Shown here: positions 49,406-58,102 of the stretch, piece after piece | Numbering within the stretch: the first letter of the stretch is position 1 | How the letters are laid out: every line of letters begins with the position of its first letter | Assembly: GCA_020687485.1 (NCBI GenBank) | Contig: JAJEQR010000019.1 | Coordinates: forward strand, 1 to 59,532 | Direction: 5' to 3' | DNA: 59,532 bases | Origin: Hominifimenecus microfluidus | GTDB taxonomy: Bacteria; Bacillota; Clostridia; Lachnospirales; Lachnospiraceae | The notes under the pieces: generated by a model | The model's database searches: none | What the model was told of the DNA's origin: nothing | What the model saw: only the letters and a program-made list of their open reading frames with translations | Position numbers and translations under genes: made by a program

Positions 49406-51172
49406 ATGGAAGTTGAAATCATTAAGGCGAAGGGTGCTGGTGAGGATACTTCTACGGGAAGAAAGATTGATAGATTAAGAGTTGCCGCATATTGTCGTGT
49501 TAGTACTGATGATGAAGATCAGATTAAAAGTTATAATTCAATGGTCAGATATTACACGGACTTGATAAAGAGTAATAAGCAATGGGTTTTTGCAGGAGTT
49601 TTTGCTGATAAAGCAATTACAGGCACGAAAACAGATAAAAGAGAAGAATTCCAATTACTGATTCAGGAATGCCTTTCTGGTAATATTGATTTAGTGATTG
49701 CCAAAAGTATTCCTAGATTTGCACGAAATACATTAGATACATTAAAATATGTAAGAATGTTAAGAGAGAGAAATATAGCGGTATATTTTGAAGTCGAAAA
49801 AATTAATACCTTAAAAGATGGAGAATTTTTACTGACTATTTTAAGTTCTGTTGCACAGCAGGAAGTGGAAAATACATCTGCATATGTAAAAAAAGGTTTG
49901 AAAATGAAGATGAAACGTGGAGAACTTGTTGGTTTTCAGGGATGCCTTGGATATGATTACGATGTAGTAACAAAGTCGCTGTCTATTAACGAAGAAGGTG
50001 CGGAAACGGTCAGATACATATTTGACAGATATGTTGCAGGTGCTGGAAGTACGATGATTGCAAGGGAACTGAATGAACAGGGGATTCCAACTATTAAAGG
50101 GAATCCGTGGACTTCTTCCAGTGTAATGGGAATTATTAATAATGAAAAATACAAAGGTGATATTTTATTAGGAAAAACCTTTACCGTAGATCCGATATCA
50201 AAAAGAAGGCTGGAAAATCTTGGAGAAGAAGATCGGTTTTATATCAAAAATCATCATGAACCGATTATATCAGAAGAAAAATTTGCAAGAGCTCAGGAGA
50301 TACGGGAACGCCGTAATGGAGGACGCAAAAAGGGAGTAGCACCTGGAAAACGAGAAAAATTCAGTAGACAATATGCTTTTAGTTGTATGCTTGAATGTGG
50401 ATTTTGCGGTGCGAATTTATCAAGGAGAAGGTGGCATAGCAGTTCGAAATATACAAAAACTATTTGGCAATGTGTAGAATCAACAAAACATGGTAAAAGG
50501 TTTTGTCCAGATAGTAAAGGAATTCCAGAGCAGGTTATAGAAGATGCTTTTATTGAATCTTACCGTATGTTATGTACAGATCATAAAGATGTGTTGGAAG
50601 AATTTATTAAGAGAGTCGAGAAAACTTTATCAGAGGACTCGATAGAAGATAAAATTGAAAAACTCAATAGAAGTGTTTATAATATTCAATATAAGAGAAA
50701 AAAGTTGCTGGAAAACTATTTAGAGGGTGTTGTGGCTAAAGACATTTATGAGGAAACAGATGTGGGGTATGAAAAGAAATTGTCTGAAGCAAAAACACAG
50801 TTAAGTATGTTGGAACAACAATATGACAATGAAGGCAGCTTGCAAAGAAGACTGGCAGATTTTAGAAAAGCATTGTCAAAAAATCAGATTTTAGAAGAAT
50901 TTGACAGAGGAATATTTGAAAGTATCATCGAAAAAGTTATTGTCGGTGGTTACGATGAAAATGGAGAGAAAGATCCCTATAAAATCATTTTCGTATATAA
51001 AACAGGATTCAAAAATGAAATTGGAAACGCAAAAGAACGATTTGGGAAGAAATCAAAAGCAGTAGAAAAAGCGAAAGAAATGTGTTCCCATATCGTAGAC
51101 GAGGTAAAGGATGTGTGTTCCTATGTTAGTGACAACACAGAGAGTTTGCTACGCTCCAAAGCGTGGGAATGA
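49406..51172 (+). CDS. Large serine recombinase A
   Basis: A 588-aa integrase. The resolvase domain starts RVAAYCRVSTDDEDQIKSY with the catalytic Ser in CRVS (about residue 32) and SIPRFARNTLDTL; the Recombinase domain follows (GFQGCLGYDYD ... GNPWTSSSVMGIINNEKYKG), then a zinc ribbon (CGFCGANLSRRRWH ... CVES ... FCPDS, about 330-370) and a coiled coil with KKVIVGGYDENG-like end. It cuts and joins the ICE at its attachment sites. ATG 49406 follows AAAGGGGCGGTGAA. The last 12 residues are encoded by the neighbouring ftsX remnant, which shows the integration junction. Confidence 0.95.
   Translation: MEVEIIKAKGAGEDTSTGRKIDRLRVAAYCRVSTDDEDQIKSYNSMVRYYTDLIKSNKQWVFAGVFADKAITGTKTDKREEFQLLIQECLSGNIDLVIAKSIPRFARNTLDTLKYVRMLRERNIAVYFEVEKINTLKDGEFLLTILSSVAQQEVENTSAYVKKGLKMKMKRGELVGFQGCLGYDYDVVTKSLSINEEGAETVRYIFDRYVAGAGSTMIARELNEQGIPTIKGNPWTSSSVMGIINNEKYKGDILLGKTFTVDPISKRRLENLGEEDRFYIKNHHEPIISEEKFARAQEIRERRNGGRKKGVAPGKREKFSRQYAFSCMLECGFCGANLSRRRWHSSSKYTKTIWQCVESTKHGKRFCPDSKGIPEQVIEDAFIESYRMLCTDHKDVLEEFIKRVEKTLSEDSIEDKIEKLNRSVYNIQYKRKKLLENYLEGVVAKDIYEETDVGYEKKLSEAKTQLSMLEQQYDNEGSLQRRLADFRKALSKNQILEEFDRGIFESIIEKVIVGGYDENGEKDPYKIIFVYKTGFKNEIGNAKERFGKKSKAVEKAKEMCSHIVDEVKDVCSYVSDNTESLLRSKAWE
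51081..51142 (+). other. Predicted right attachment site (attR-like) of the ICE
   Basis: TGTGTTCCCAT (51081) and TGTGTTCCTAT (51114) stand 33 bases apart, the same as behind recombinase B. TGTGTT..AACACA forms an outer inverted repeat. Similarity between the two recombinase genes stops right after GTGACAACACA (51130-51140), where ftsX sequence begins, so the crossover lies there. The core bases cannot be fixed from one end. Confidence 0.6.
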
Positions 51173-51444
51173 CAGGCAGACAACTGCTGAAGATGCTTCG
51201 TCAGGAAGGCTGCGCCTATGTGCTTTTGGCAACCGTTGTTTCTGTCCCGCTGTCCTTGATTGGCGCCCTTCAAGTTATTCGGCCAATCTGTAAGCAGATT
51301 TGGTTTTTGAATTTCAAACTGGAGGTCTGGCCTATGCTGGTGATGCCCGTCCTGCTTCTTCTGTTCGGTTTGGCAATTCCATATATTGCATACCGATTGA
51401 TAAGCCGTCAAAGTGTAACGGAGCGATTAAAGGTCGGTGAATGA
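51139..51444 (+). pseudogene. 3' fragment of an FtsX-type ABC permease gene
   Basis: From the recombinase junction a frame reads REFATLQSVGMTGRQLLKML, the classic cytoplasmic motif of MacB/BceB-type FtsX permeases, then two membrane helices (AYVLLATVVSVPLSLIGAL; MLVMPVLLLLFGLAIPYIAY) and a stop. Only the last about 100 residues remain; the 5' part is missing here. Its first codons overlap the end of the recombinase gene in another frame. Confidence 0.85.
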
Positions 51445-51448
51445 TCCA

Positions 51449-52153
51449 ATGCGGCAGAAAACCAGAAAAAAACACCGCAAGGGAAAACGGATAGTTCTTT
51501 CTCTCCTTGTCCTCATCCTAACAATAAGCGCAGTCCGATTTGCGGTGAATCAGACTGCTTTCCAGGATTTTTTGCACTTTAATACAGACGTTGCCAGCAT
51601 GGAGCATGGCTGGAACCTGATCCTTGTTAATTGGGAGTATAAGATACCGAAAGACTGGAAAGTAGAGCTTACGGAGCTGTCAAACGGCCAGAGTGTGGAT
51701 TCCCGCATTTATCCGGATTTACAGCAGATGTTTGACGATATGCGTGCCCAAGAAGTATATCCGGTCGTTGCCTCCGGTTACCGCACCGCTAAAAAGCAGC
51801 GGGAACTGATGGATGATAAGGTGGACAGTTTTCTCGCACAGGGCTATTCCAGATCAGAGGCAAAATCGGAATCAAAGAAATGGGTGGCTGATGTCGGTTA
51901 TAGCGAACATCAAACAGGTTTGGCCGTTGACATCAATGCAGACGGTGTGAATTCTTCGGGACAGCAAGTGTATGCGTGGTTGGCTGATAACGCATGGAAA
52001 TATGGTTTTATTTTGCGATACCCGGAGGATAAGACAGAAATTACTAAGACAGATTATGAACCTTGGCATTACCGATATGTTGGGAAAGAAGCGGCTAAGG
52101 AGATTTATGAAAGTGGTCTTTGCCTGGAAGAATATATCGGTATGATGAACTGA
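51449..52153 (+). CDS. vanY: VanY-type D-Ala-D-Ala carboxypeptidase (copy 2)
   Basis: About 234 aa, clearly homologous to the protein at 39376: HGWNLILVN, LTELSNGQSVDSRIYPDLQQ, SGYRTAKKQ, zinc ligands in SEHQTGLAVDIN and EPWHYRYVG, end GLCLEEYIGMMN. An N-terminal anchor (RIVLSLLVLILTISAVRFAV) is present. Codon use is richer in GC than copy 1, so it comes from another source. ATG 51449 is preferred; a GTG at 51437 overlaps ftsX. It was the last gene of an ftsX-vanY operon now cut by the ICE. Confidence 0.9.
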   Translation: MRQKTRKKHRKGKRIVLSLLVLILTISAVRFAVNQTAFQDFLHFNTDVASMEHGWNLILVNWEYKIPKDWKVELTELSNGQSVDSRIYPDLQQMFDDMRAQEVYPVVASGYRTAKKQRELMDDKVDSFLAQGYSRSEAKSESKKWVADVGYSEHQTGLAVDINADGVNSSGQQVYAWLADNAWKYGFILRYPEDKTEITKTDYEPWHYRYVGKEAAKEIYESGLCLEEYIGMMN

Positions 52154-52345
52154 GTAATGATGGCGGGGAAAGCGCAATACGCCCCGCTATCGTTTTCGCA
52201 AAACATATTGAAATGTCCGAGCTTTGTAACAATTCAGCCTGTTTTTCTGCCGAAATCAAAGGCACCTCGGATATTTGTGTAACATTTGAATTTTATAATA
52301 ATCCTCAGAAAGAATCCTCAGAAAGAGGAATAGTCTGTTATCAAA

Positions 52346-52386
52346 CTGCCGGACGACGGAAAAAGAAAAAAGCCGTCGTGCAGCAG
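52346..52386 (+). terminator. Terminator-like element behind vanY copy 2
   Basis: CTGC..ACGACGG pairs with CCGTCGT..GCAG around an A-rich loop; almost the same as 35061-35102. Confidence 0.6.
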
Positions 52387-52408
52387 CCCTATTAACACGC
52401 CTATTGGA

Positions 52409-52442
52409 AGCGGCGGCTTTGATTTTCAGAGCCGCCGTTTCT
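52409..52442 (+). terminator. Terminator
   Basis: CGGCGGCT (52411-52418) and AGCCGCCG (52430-52437) form a strong stem, then TTTCTTTG. Confidence 0.75.
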
Positions 52443-52473
52443 TTGCGTTTACACAAACCTATGACGACTTGCA

Positions 52474-52520
52474 GGGACACGGTAGCCGATAGGAGGTTAA
52501 TTTGCCGTGTCCCTTTCTCT
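52474..52520 (+). terminator. Terminator
   Basis: GGGACACGG (52474-52482) pairs perfectly with CCGTGTCCC (52505-52513), then TTTCTCTTTT. The gap 52154-52825 has no gene, only this series of hairpins. Confidence 0.75.
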
Positions 52521-52636
52521 TTTCCGCAGTGTCCATGATCTGCACCAGTCAAAAAAAGCATAGCCCCTCCGTCGGAGCCGTCCGGCCTCGAATACGAACT
52601 ATACCATGTAGGTAATCATCTTTATAAAACATTTCT

Positions 52637-52676
52637 GCGCCCAGCAGGTCCGTTGCGACTTGCCGGGCGTTTTTTG
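52637..52676 (+). terminator. Terminator
   Basis: CGCCC.GC..GT pairs with AC..GC.GGGCG, followed by TTTTTT. It lies in front of integration module B. Confidence 0.7.
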
Positions 52677-52825
52677 CCGCTTTTTACAGCACAGCCAAAC
52701 CCGAAAAAACTTTTTCAAAACATTTCGAAAAGGAGACGTTTAGCGGGTAGCAAAGGGCCTGCCTGGTGTCATGTTGGCGGAAAGGGACAGAACCACAACA
52801 TCCCCCACAGAAAGGGGGTGAGAAG

Positions 52826-53257
52826 ATGGAAGCTATCCCCCGCGACTATGGCGAACAGTGCCGGTTTGATGCTTTCTGCAAAACCGTACTGCGAAATGAG
52901 GCCCGAAACTACCACCGGGATATGAAACGCCAGCGCGACCGTGAAACGTCGTTCAGCGTTCTCCCGCAGGCAGAATTGGACAAGCTCTACACCGTAGATC
53001 ATTACCCCAGCGACGATTTTGTGTTTTCGTCGCACGGCTATGATTTACATATCGACAACGAGCTTGTGGCCGCCGCATTTGCCGAACTGCCCCAGCAGGC
53101 GCAGAGCATTTTGATTTTGCACTGTGTTCTGGAAATGGCAGACGGCGAGATCGGCGCACTCATGGGAATGTCCAGAAGTGCCGTCCAGCGGCACAGGACA
53201 AAAACGCTGAAAGAGCTGCGAACAAAATTGATGGCGTTGATGCCGGAGGGAGGTTAG
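52826..53257 (+). CDS. Sigma-like regulator of integration module B
   Basis: About 143 aa, homologue of the protein at 48141: FDAFCKTVLRNEARNYHRDM, then LPQQAQSILILHCVLEMADG and an HTH EIGALMGMSRSAVQRHRTKT. More GC-rich codons than module A. ATG 52826 has GGGGGTGAG upstream; the GGGGG can pair with CCCCC (52802-52806), so the ribosome site may be partly masked. Confidence 0.85.
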   Translation: MEAIPRDYGEQCRFDAFCKTVLRNEARNYHRDMKRQRDRETSFSVLPQAELDKLYTVDHYPSDDFVFSSHGYDLHIDNELVAAAFAELPQQAQSILILHCVLEMADGEIGALMGMSRSAVQRHRTKTLKELRTKLMALMPEGG

Positions 53258-53263
53258 ACGCGG

Positions 53264-53500
53264 ATGAAAAATCCCAACTACAAAGGCATTGAGCTTTTGC
53301 CCCTTTCGGTGATCGAGGCCGCCCGCGCTGGTGATGCCGAGGCCGTGGAACGAGTATTGCGGTACTACGAGGGCTACATCAACAAGTTATGTACCCGGAC
53401 GCTTTACGACGAATACGGCCAGCCTCATGTGTGCGTAGACGAGTACATGAAGCGCCGTCTGGAAATCAAGCTCATTTCTTCCATCGTCACGATACCGTGA
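53264..53500 (+). CDS. Small HTH protein of integration module B
   Basis: A 78-aa protein: IELLPLSVIEAARAGDAEAV, then LRYYEGYINKLCTRTLYDEY and VDEYMKRRLEIKLISSI. It is the usual partner of the sigma-like gene in these modules and homologous to the protein at 48565. It starts six bases after the sigma-like stop with GGAGGTTAGACGCG upstream. Its DNA target is not known. Confidence 0.82.
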   Translation: MKNPNYKGIELLPLSVIEAARAGDAEAVERVLRYYEGYINKLCTRTLYDEYGQPHVCVDEYMKRRLEIKLISSIVTIP

Positions 53501-53573
53501 CGAACCGGCCCCCGGAGGCTGAAACAGCTTAACCCTTTCCCTGTTTCTTCCCTCTGCTGCGGGCCGCTGGCAG

Positions 53574-53835
53574 TACCTTGAAAAAGAAAGCCCGATGGGA
53601 GGCCACCGGCGCAGTATAGGGCAACGGACACATTCTGTATGTTTCGCGTCGGTGGATGCGCCATGACCTCATATCCTATGAGTGAGCGAGAACCATCTAC
53701 ACCGAGAGTTGGCAGCTCACAAGCAGCGGCGCATACGCTAACGATACTCCCGCGTTGAACGCCCACACAGCATTGCGCGGCGCACCCACAAGCATGGGCC
53801 GAGGTGAAACTCCTGTGGAGCTGATGCCATCAGCC
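53574..53835 (+). ncRNA. Structured noncoding RNA candidate, module B
   Basis: A gap of 380 bases without a gene between the small HTH and SHOCT-like genes, as in module A. Landmarks: ACCTTGAAAA (53576), GAGCGAGAA, GATACTCCCGCG with CGCGG at 53775-53779 as stem partner, GAG-GTGAAA-CTC (53801-53812) and GCTGATG..ATCAGC (53820-53834). The stems are kept while their sequence differs from module A, which suggests conserved RNA structure. Confidence 0.5.
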
Positions 53836-53881
53836 GTCCGTTCTGTCCACTTTTTTTAGATATGGAAAGGGGGAATTATCT

Positions 53882-54031
53882 TTGAAAAAGGACAATCTGC
53901 TTCGATATAGTATGCAGCTTGCTTTTCTCAAACAGCTTTTGGAAAAGAAGCTGATTTCTGATAGAGAATATTCCCTTATCAAAAGTCGTCTGATGAAAGA
54001 CTACAAAATTGTTTCCGATCTATTGTCTTGA
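53882..54031 (+). CDS. SHOCT-like small protein, module B
   Basis: A 49-aa protein starting with TTG: LLRYSMQLAFLKQLLEKKLI then REYSLIKSRLMKDYKIVSDL. Same length and layout as the protein at 49186. AAAGGGGG lies nine bases upstream of the TTG. It directly precedes the recombinase promoter. Confidence 0.75.
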   Translation: MKKDNLLRYSMQLAFLKQLLEKKLISDREYSLIKSRLMKDYKIVSDLLS

Positions 54032-54045
54032 ATTGCTGTCCTCTA

Positions 54046-54076
54046 TGTGTTATAATAACACTATAATAGGAACACA
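54046..54076 (+). promoter_or_regulatory. Recombinase-gene promoter region with att-like motif, module B
   Basis: The palindrome GTGTTATAATAACAC (54046-54060) contains a -10-like TATAAT, and TAGGAACACA follows at 54067-54076, the reverse complement of the motif at the recombinase 3' end. Binding here by the recombinase would repress its own gene. Confidence 0.6.
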
Positions 54077-54091
54077 AAAAGGAGGGCCGCC

Positions 54092-55840
54092 ATGAAAGAC
54101 GTGGAAATCATTAAGGCGCGTAATGTACTTTCGTCCAGAGCAAGGACAAATTTGGCAAAGCGCCTGCGTGTTGCTGCTTATTGTCGAGTGAGTACCGATA
54201 GTGAAGATCAGCTCAACAGTTACAAATCACAAGTTCAGCATTATACCGATTTGATTAAAAGCAAATCCGAATGGGACTTAGCTGGTATCTATGCCGATGA
54301 AGCAATTACAGGTACACAGGTAACAAAGCGGGAAGATTTTCAGCGGTTAATTAACGACTGCATGAATGGTGATGTCGATATGATAATCACCAAATCTATT
54401 TCCCGTTTTGCAAGAAATACACTGGACACGTTGAAGTATGTTCGTATGCTGAAAGAAAAAGGGATTGCCGTTTTCTTTGAAGAAGAAAACATAAATACTT
54501 TGACAATGGACGGTGAGTTGCTTCTCGTTATTTTAAGCTCTGTGGCACAGCAGGAAGTTGAAAACATTTCTGCAAATGTCAAAAAGGGTTTGAAAATGAA
54601 GATGCAGCGCGGCGAATTGGTTGGATTCCAAGGTTGCTTAGGGTATGACTACCATCCAGAGGATAAGAGCATTTCGGTCAATGAGGAAGAAGCAGAAATA
54701 GTACGGTATATCTTCCGGCGCTATATCGAGGGGGCCGGTGGTTCCGTAATTGCAAAGGAGCTTGAAAACTTAGGGTATAAGACCAAACGCGGCAGCACCC
54801 GATGGGCCGAAACAACAGTTATCGGCATAATCAAAAATGAAAAATACAAAGGCGACATTTTGATGGGGAAAACTTTTACGCTTGACCCTATTTCTAAGCG
54901 CCGTTTGGATAATTTCGGTGAAGAAGATCAGTTCTACATCCGGGATCACCATGAGGCCATAATATCAGATGAAATGTTTGAAAAGGCACAAGAGATTTTG
55001 AAGCGCCGCGCAAAGCCGCGCCGTTTAGGTACGGATGGCAAGCGTGAAAAATTCAGCCGGAAATATGCCTTTAGCTGTATGCTGGAATGTGGCTTCTGCG
55101 GTGGTACACTTACAAGGCGAAGTTGGCATAGCGGTTCACAGTATAACAAGGTTATCTGGCAATGTGTGACTGCCACCAAAAAGGGCAAGAAGTTTTGTCC
55201 TGACAGTAAAGGAATTGCCGAGGAAACCATTGAACAGGCATTTATTGAATCCTACCGGCTTCTGTGCCAAAATAACAAGGATGTGTTAGATGAATTTATT
55301 GCCCGAACAGAAGAAACCCTTTCGGATAGTAATGCAAGTAAGCAGTTAGCCAAAGTAGAGAAAGATATTGCTGCATTGGATGCAAAGCGGGCCAAGCTGG
55401 TTGATATGCGGCTGGAAGAAATCATTGACAAAGATACATACGAGCAGAAGTATTTTGATTTAAGCAGCCAGATCGAACAGCTCCAAAAACAGCGCGAGAG
55501 CTTGCAGGAATCCGCTGAAACAGACAGCACTATGAAAAAGCGGATTGCAGAGTTTCGTAGGACGCTGGAAGAAAATGAAGTGCTTGATACTTTTGACCGT
55601 TATGTTTTTGAAAGCATAGTTGAAAAAGTGATCGTCGGCGGGTATGATGAAGATGGGAACAAAGACCCGTCCATGCTGACATTTATCTATAAGACCGGAT
55701 TCAAAAGCAGTTTGGATGGCACCAATTTTAAGCCGCCGAGAAAGAATAGCAAGGCAGCAAAACAAAACGCCGGTTTGTGTTCCCATACAACCGACGAGGC
55801 AAAGTCAATGTGTTCCTATCATAGTGACGACACATTGTGA
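54092..55840 (+). CDS. Large serine recombinase B
   Basis: A 582-aa integrase homologous to recombinase A over its full length: catalytic Ser in YCRVSTDSEDQ, SISRFARNTLDTLKY, Recombinase domain GFQGCLGYDYHPEDK, zinc ribbon CGFCGGTLTRRSWH ... CVTATKKGKKFCPDS, coiled coil and EKVIVGGYDEDGNKDPS. ATG 54092 follows AAAGGAGGGCCGCC. It ends CSYHSDDTL; no foreign tail is fused, so this end keeps the natural C-terminus. It belongs to the older element into which the ICE appears to have inserted. Confidence 0.95.
   Translation: MKDVEIIKARNVLSSRARTNLAKRLRVAAYCRVSTDSEDQLNSYKSQVQHYTDLIKSKSEWDLAGIYADEAITGTQVTKREDFQRLINDCMNGDVDMIITKSISRFARNTLDTLKYVRMLKEKGIAVFFEEENINTLTMDGELLLVILSSVAQQEVENISANVKKGLKMKMQRGELVGFQGCLGYDYHPEDKSISVNEEEAEIVRYIFRRYIEGAGGSVIAKELENLGYKTKRGSTRWAETTVIGIIKNEKYKGDILMGKTFTLDPISKRRLDNFGEEDQFYIRDHHEAIISDEMFEKAQEILKRRAKPRRLGTDGKREKFSRKYAFSCMLECGFCGGTLTRRSWHSGSQYNKVIWQCVTATKKGKKFCPDSKGIAEETIEQAFIESYRLLCQNNKDVLDEFIARTEETLSDSNASKQLAKVEKDIAALDAKRAKLVDMRLEEIIDKDTYEQKYFDLSSQIEQLQKQRESLQESAETDSTMKKRIAEFRRTLEENEVLDTFDRYVFESIVEKVIVGGYDEDGNKDPSMLTFIYKTGFKSSLDGTNFKPPRKNSKAAKQNAGLCSHTTDEAKSMCSYHSDDTL
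55776..55830 (+). other. Predicted right attachment site of the older element
   Basis: TGTGTTCCCAT (55776) and TGTGTTCCTAT (55809) are 33 bases apart inside the recombinase 3' end, with TGTGTT..ACACA as outer inverted repeat. Similarity to the module A end stops at ACACA (55826-55830). Confidence 0.55.
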
Positions 55841-55927
55841 AGTGGTTGTTAGTCTGTCAAGGATTGGTAAATAGAGGCTATTTATAATTGTGGGTTTGGT
55901 GACGAAATAAGAAGGGTGGCAGTTCGT

Positions 55928-56962
55928 TTGGCAAAGAAAAAAGAAGAAATAAGCATTCGTTCCAGCGCAGCGGAATACTTAACCTATGTTGCTTCTGTTG
56001 GCGACCAGCAGGACAGCATTGAGATGCGCTATGAGGATGAGAACATATGGCTGACGCAGAAAATGATGGCTGCGTTATATGATGTGAATGTTCGGACTAT
56101 AAATTATCATATCAAAAAGATATTTAGTGATAGTGAATTACAGGAGAATTCAGTTATCCGAAAATTTCGGATAACTGCTGTTGATGGAAAAAGCTACAGC
56201 ACAAATCACTACTCACTTGAAATGATTATTGCCGTAGGCTTCAAGGTGAATTCAGAGCGTGCCGTACAATTCCGTAAATGGGTGAATCAGATCGCCAAAG
56301 ACTACACCATCAAAGGCTGGGTTATGGATGATGAGCGGCTGAAGCGTGGAACGTATCTGACTGAGAAGTATTTCGATGAGCAGTTAGAACGCATTCGTGA
56401 GATACGCGCGAGCGAAAGAAAATTCTATCAGAAGATTACTGACCTGTATGCTACAGCGATTGATTATGATAAAAATTCTGCAACGACGAGAAGATTTTAT
56501 GCGACGGTTCAGAATAAAATGCATTACGCTGTTCATGGACATACGGCGGCTGAGTTGATCGTGGAAAGAGCGGATCATACAAAAGAGCATATGGGATTAA
56601 CTACGTGGGCGGATGCGCCTGAAGGCAAAATCAAGAAAAGCGATGTTACAGTTGCCAAGAATTATTTGAGCCAGGATGAAATGAAACAGTTGAATCGTAT
56701 GGTTACTGCATACCTGGATTTCGCTGAAAGCATGACATTACGGCATATTCCGCTTACGATGCAGGACTGGGAAAAAAGGCTTAACAGCTTCATTGAAATG
56801 TTTGACTACGGTATTTTACAGGATGCAGGCAAGGTGACAGCAGAAATTGCAAAGCTTCATGCAGAAACTGAATTTGAAAAATACCGTGTCATTCAGGACA
56901 GATTGTTTCTGTCAGATTTTGATAAGTATATATTGGAATTAGAAGAGAGTTCAAAGCAATAG
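55928..56962 (+). CDS. RhuM-family protein
   Basis: About 344 aa. The RhuM pattern is clear: EDENIWLTQKMMAALYDVNV, RTINYHIKKIFSD, NSVIRKFRITAVDGKSYSTN, HYSLEMIIAVGFKVNSERAV, FRKWVNQIAKDYTIKGWVMD, then a helical C-terminal half. The N-terminal part resembles a DNA-binding Bro/KilA-like domain. RhuM proteins occur on islands and phages; the function is not known. TTG 55928 is favoured because AGAAGGG lies 12 bases before it; a GTG at 55916 is directly next to that site. It lies just outside the predicted end of element B. Confidence 0.82.
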   Translation: MAKKKEEISIRSSAAEYLTYVASVGDQQDSIEMRYEDENIWLTQKMMAALYDVNVRTINYHIKKIFSDSELQENSVIRKFRITAVDGKSYSTNHYSLEMIIAVGFKVNSERAVQFRKWVNQIAKDYTIKGWVMDDERLKRGTYLTEKYFDEQLERIREIRASERKFYQKITDLYATAIDYDKNSATTRRFYATVQNKMHYAVHGHTAAELIVERADHTKEHMGLTTWADAPEGKIKKSDVTVAKNYLSQDEMKQLNRMVTAYLDFAESMTLRHIPLTMQDWEKRLNSFIEMFDYGILQDAGKVTAEIAKLHAETEFEKYRVIQDRLFLSDFDKYILELEESSKQ

Positions 56963-57015
56963 GGCCGCTGTAAGTGTTTCTATACTGAAATATCCTGGTG
57001 TAGACGAATTTTTCA

Positions 57016-57972
57016 TCAGCATCCTGAATCAATCGAAAGACCCAGCCCGATCACCAGATTTTCCGGCATTTTTGCAGGCTGGATCGCCTCCGCTTCCAGA
57101 ACAAGCCGGTTTTGCCCGTATGAATCCGGGCGCAGTGTCCCTCTTGCCGTCAGCTCGATCCATGCCTGATTTCCCGGAAGTTGCCCATCGGGGCAATGGC
57201 AGGGAACGGACAGAAATTGAATGTCCGCGGCGCAGCAGGTCATAACACGGCGCCCTGCACAGAATATATCGTCACGGGCTGATTCCGGCGTGTATGCGAC
57301 CTGGCACAGCAGGTGCAGTTCCTTCCCGGCATAGTGGGCAGGAGCGGCAAGCGCATCAAGGTAAAATGGTGTGAAATCAGTATCGGAAAGTGTTAGTGTA
57401 TCGGAATTAAGATCAAAAGGTACCAGAATGCCAAATGCTTTTTCATGGTATCCGGTGGGGCCTTCCCAGAGATAGGATGCCTTTTTGTTCATAATGCGGA
57501 AAAGATTTCCATACGGCTCCAGCTCTTCTCTGGAGATGCGGTTGAAGATAACCTGCCGGGAGGTCTGCACCATGTTTTGCAGGAGCTGACGCAGATTTGT
57601 GAGGTACAGCTGGAAGGTACTTCCTTCGATCAGCATGACGGAGAAGTCAATGCGGAGAATCGAAGACAGCGTTTCACAGAGCTCTGGAATCATAGCATTC
57701 ATTTCAACATAGACACGATCCGGCGCGAACCGTTCCAGACATCTTTTCAGAAAATCCGAGGGATCTTCGGAATGAGAGAAGACTGCGAGATCCGTGCGTC
57801 TGGACTTCAGGAGTTCCAGGTCATAATCCATCTCACCTTCTTCAAAAGAGAGAAGAAGCGTGCGCCCTTTCTTGTAAAAATAGTCGTTCTTAAAACAATC
57901 CTGGATGTAAGTTGTCTTACCGGAACTTAAAAAGCCATTGACGAGAATGGAAGGAATGTGTGCGCTGTTCAT
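57016..57972 (-). CDS. CobW/UreG-like GTP-binding protein
   Basis: A 318-aa protein with a P-loop at the N-terminus (SILVNGFLSSGKTTYI, about residues 6-20) in the form of CobW-type metal-chaperone GTPases, and a C-terminal part with OB-like strands (LHLLCQVAYTPESARDDIFC). The Cys-rich metal motif CxCC typical of CobW is not seen, so the metal role is uncertain; it resembles the partner protein of TIGR03943-type permease systems. ATG at 57972 follows AAAAGGAGTTTCCC. GC content is clearly higher than in the ICE. Confidence 0.8.
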   Translation of the reverse strand: MNSAHIPSILVNGFLSSGKTTYIQDCFKNDYFYKKGRTLLLSFEEGEMDYDLELLKSRRTDLAVFSHSEDPSDFLKRCLERFAPDRVYVEMNAMIPELCETLSSILRIDFSVMLIEGSTFQLYLTNLRQLLQNMVQTSRQVIFNRISREELEPYGNLFRIMNKKASYLWEGPTGYHEKAFGILVPFDLNSDTLTLSDTDFTPFYLDALAAPAHYAGKELHLLCQVAYTPESARDDIFCAGRRVMTCCAADIQFLSVPCHCPDGQLPGNQAWIELTARGTLRPDSYGQNRLVLEAEAIQPAKMPENLVIGLGLSIDSGC

Positions 57973-58102
57973 GGGAAACTCCTTTTCACAGATCCTTTGT
58001 TGCAAATCCACATGGCTCTGAATCGTTACAGACAGGCATGGAAATCCGGAAAGATTCCATGCCTGCCTGTGCCAGCCGCATCGCTGCGAAATGATTAATC
58101 GA

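Noticed and set aside
57445-57930. 161-codon plus-strand frame opposite the CobW-like gene
   Set aside because: Antisense shadow; the minus-strand frame has the P-loop and a good ribosome site.
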